Source: JAMLHH01 sp964653095
GTDB lineage: Bacteria; Bacteroidota; Bacteroidia; Chitinophagales; JADIYW01
Reading direction: 5' to 3'
Assembly (NCBI GenBank): GCA_964653095.1
Contig: CAZZEH010000017.1
Span: 1 to 64,000 of the forward strand
Length of the DNA stretch: 64,000 nucleotides
The position numbers and the translations under genes were made by a program. Positions 63,384 to 64,000 of this stretch are shown piece after piece (within the stretch, counting starts at the first letter, position 1; each line of letters begins with the position of its first letter). The notes below the pieces were generated by a model. It worked only from the letters and a program-made list of their open reading frames with translations, had not been told where the DNA came from and ran no database searches.

Positions 63384-64000
63384 GTGAGTATCGACAGAAT
63401 CTATCATCTGGTACTGAAAGAAGCTTCCTTGGAGTGGCGCAATAAATCATTATTGGCGAGTATGCTCATCTATGTATTGGGAGCGGCTTTTATTGTTTAT
63501 TATGCTTTTCAGGGAGATTTGGATTATGATACTTTTGCGGCAGTATATTGGATAATCGTACTTTTTGCAAGTGTAAATATTCTTGGAAAAACTTTTGATA
63601 AAGAAGTCAGACAACAATATTATTATCTGAGGTCTGTGGTCCGGCCACTTGAACTGGTCCTGTCCAAAATGATTTATAACTCTTTACTTGTCTTTGTTTT
63701 TGAGCTTATTATTTTTTTGGAAATGACTTTATTTTTCAATGTTGAGATTGAGAGGCCGTATTTGTTTTATATGACGTTGTTGTTAGGTGGCATAGGTTTT
63801 AGTAATTTATTTACCCTGTTTTCTACAATTACTTCAAGGACAGGAAATATAGTACTCCTTTCTGTATTAGGATTTCCGATAATTTTACCTTTGCTTTTAC
63901 TGATTTTGCGGCTGACTGTGCTGGCAGATTTGGATGTGTCTATTGATGACAGTATGTTAAATATTGGAGCAATCACGGTTTTAGATTTGATTACTTTGGT
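63384..64000 (+). CDS. ccmB: Heme exporter subunit CcmB (5' part, runs off the window)
   Basis: The 205 residues present show a CcmB-type integral membrane protein: an N-terminal VLKEASLEWRNKSLLASML segment, hydrophobic helices near 25-45, 50-65, 95-115, 123-143 and 155-175, and the SVNILGKTFDKEVRQQYYYLRS loop. In the family it forms the membrane part of the CcmAB exporter used in cytochrome c maturation. I start it at a GTG (63384); no in-frame ATG lies close upstream and the first residues fit the family start. The end is outside the window, so the partner genes cannot be seen. Confidence 0.8.
   Translation, partial: MSIDRIYHLVLKEASLEWRNKSLLASMLIYVLGAAFIVYYAFQGDLDYDTFAAVYWIIVLFASVNILGKTFDKEVRQQYYYLRSVVRPLELVLSKMIYNSLLVFVFELIIFLEMTLFFNVEIERPYLFYMTLLLGGIGFSNLFTLFSTITSRTGNIVLLSVLGFPIILPLLLLILRLTVLADLDVSIDDSMLNIGAITVLDLITL

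Noticed and set aside
1..64000. CRISPR arrays, prophage genes or rRNA operon
   Set aside because: No regularly spaced repeats, phage structural genes or rRNA sequence were found in the window.

Overview
The window comes from a chromosome of a Bacteroidota bacterium. The evidence is: at least six secreted proteins with type IX secretion (T9SS) C-terminal sorting domains; promoter boxes of the TAnnTTTG type; a gene order miaB / sigma-54 activator / lptE / TPR protein / secG that I recognise from this phylum; an extended SecA of about 1,100 residues; and a short NuoG that lacks the molybdopterin-like domain. The DNA is A+T rich and most starts lack a clear Shine-Dalgarno site. I cannot place it below phylum; a Saprospiria/Chitinophagia-like lineage is possible but unproven.

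Layout. 0.1-4.5 kb: a thioredoxin-fold lipoprotein-like or exported protein, an M20 peptidase and pyrG. 4.7-5.6 kb: tRNA-Arg(CCU) and a YceI lipoprotein. 5.6-10.6 kb (minus): the tight miaB-activator-lptE-TPR-secG operon. 10.8-15 kb: a fructosamine-kinase-like gene, then an accessory patch with an Rrf2 regulator and a CysP/PiT-type anion permease, bracketed by IS630-type ends, a dead IS630 transposase and a degenerate MITE. 15.0-27.7 kb: a complete 14-gene respiratory complex I operon, nuoA to nuoN in canonical order, followed by a TauE/SafE permease. 28.6-42.4 kb: housekeeping and secreted proteins (PhoD phosphatase, trans-sulfuration enzyme, pyrC, SDR, RicT-like PSP1 protein, endonuclease I, VWA protein, PAP2, two-component system, purD). 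42.6-44.4 kb: a type IV (AbiE) toxin-antitoxin locus whose toxin is broken by a small inverted-repeat element. 44.5-48.8 kb: two tandem T9SS leucine-rich-repeat paralogues. 49.1-60.0 kb: secA, a SPOR protein, acyl-CoA reductase/ferredoxin, a coiled-coil membrane protein, an exonuclease, a NarL-type regulator, ribD-yigZ, prmC and a Crp-like regulator. 60.3-63.1 kb: two tandem T9SS alpha/beta hydrolases, the second with a 1-base deletion in a poly-T tract of its signal peptide. 63.4 kb to the end: the start of ccmB.

The most interesting points are the AbiE locus with intact antitoxin but toxin interrupted by a 133-bp MITE flanked by a 10-bp near-perfect duplication; the poly-T signal-peptide frameshift that separates the two tandem hydrolases (slippage switch, decay or assembly error); a 341-bp identical DNA tract between the two LRR genes (gene conversion); and the Rrf2/CysP-like pair, with its own palindromic operator candidate, between IS630 ends directly upstream of the nuo operon. 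I did not see a clearly novel multi-gene system; there is no CRISPR array, prophage or rRNA operon.
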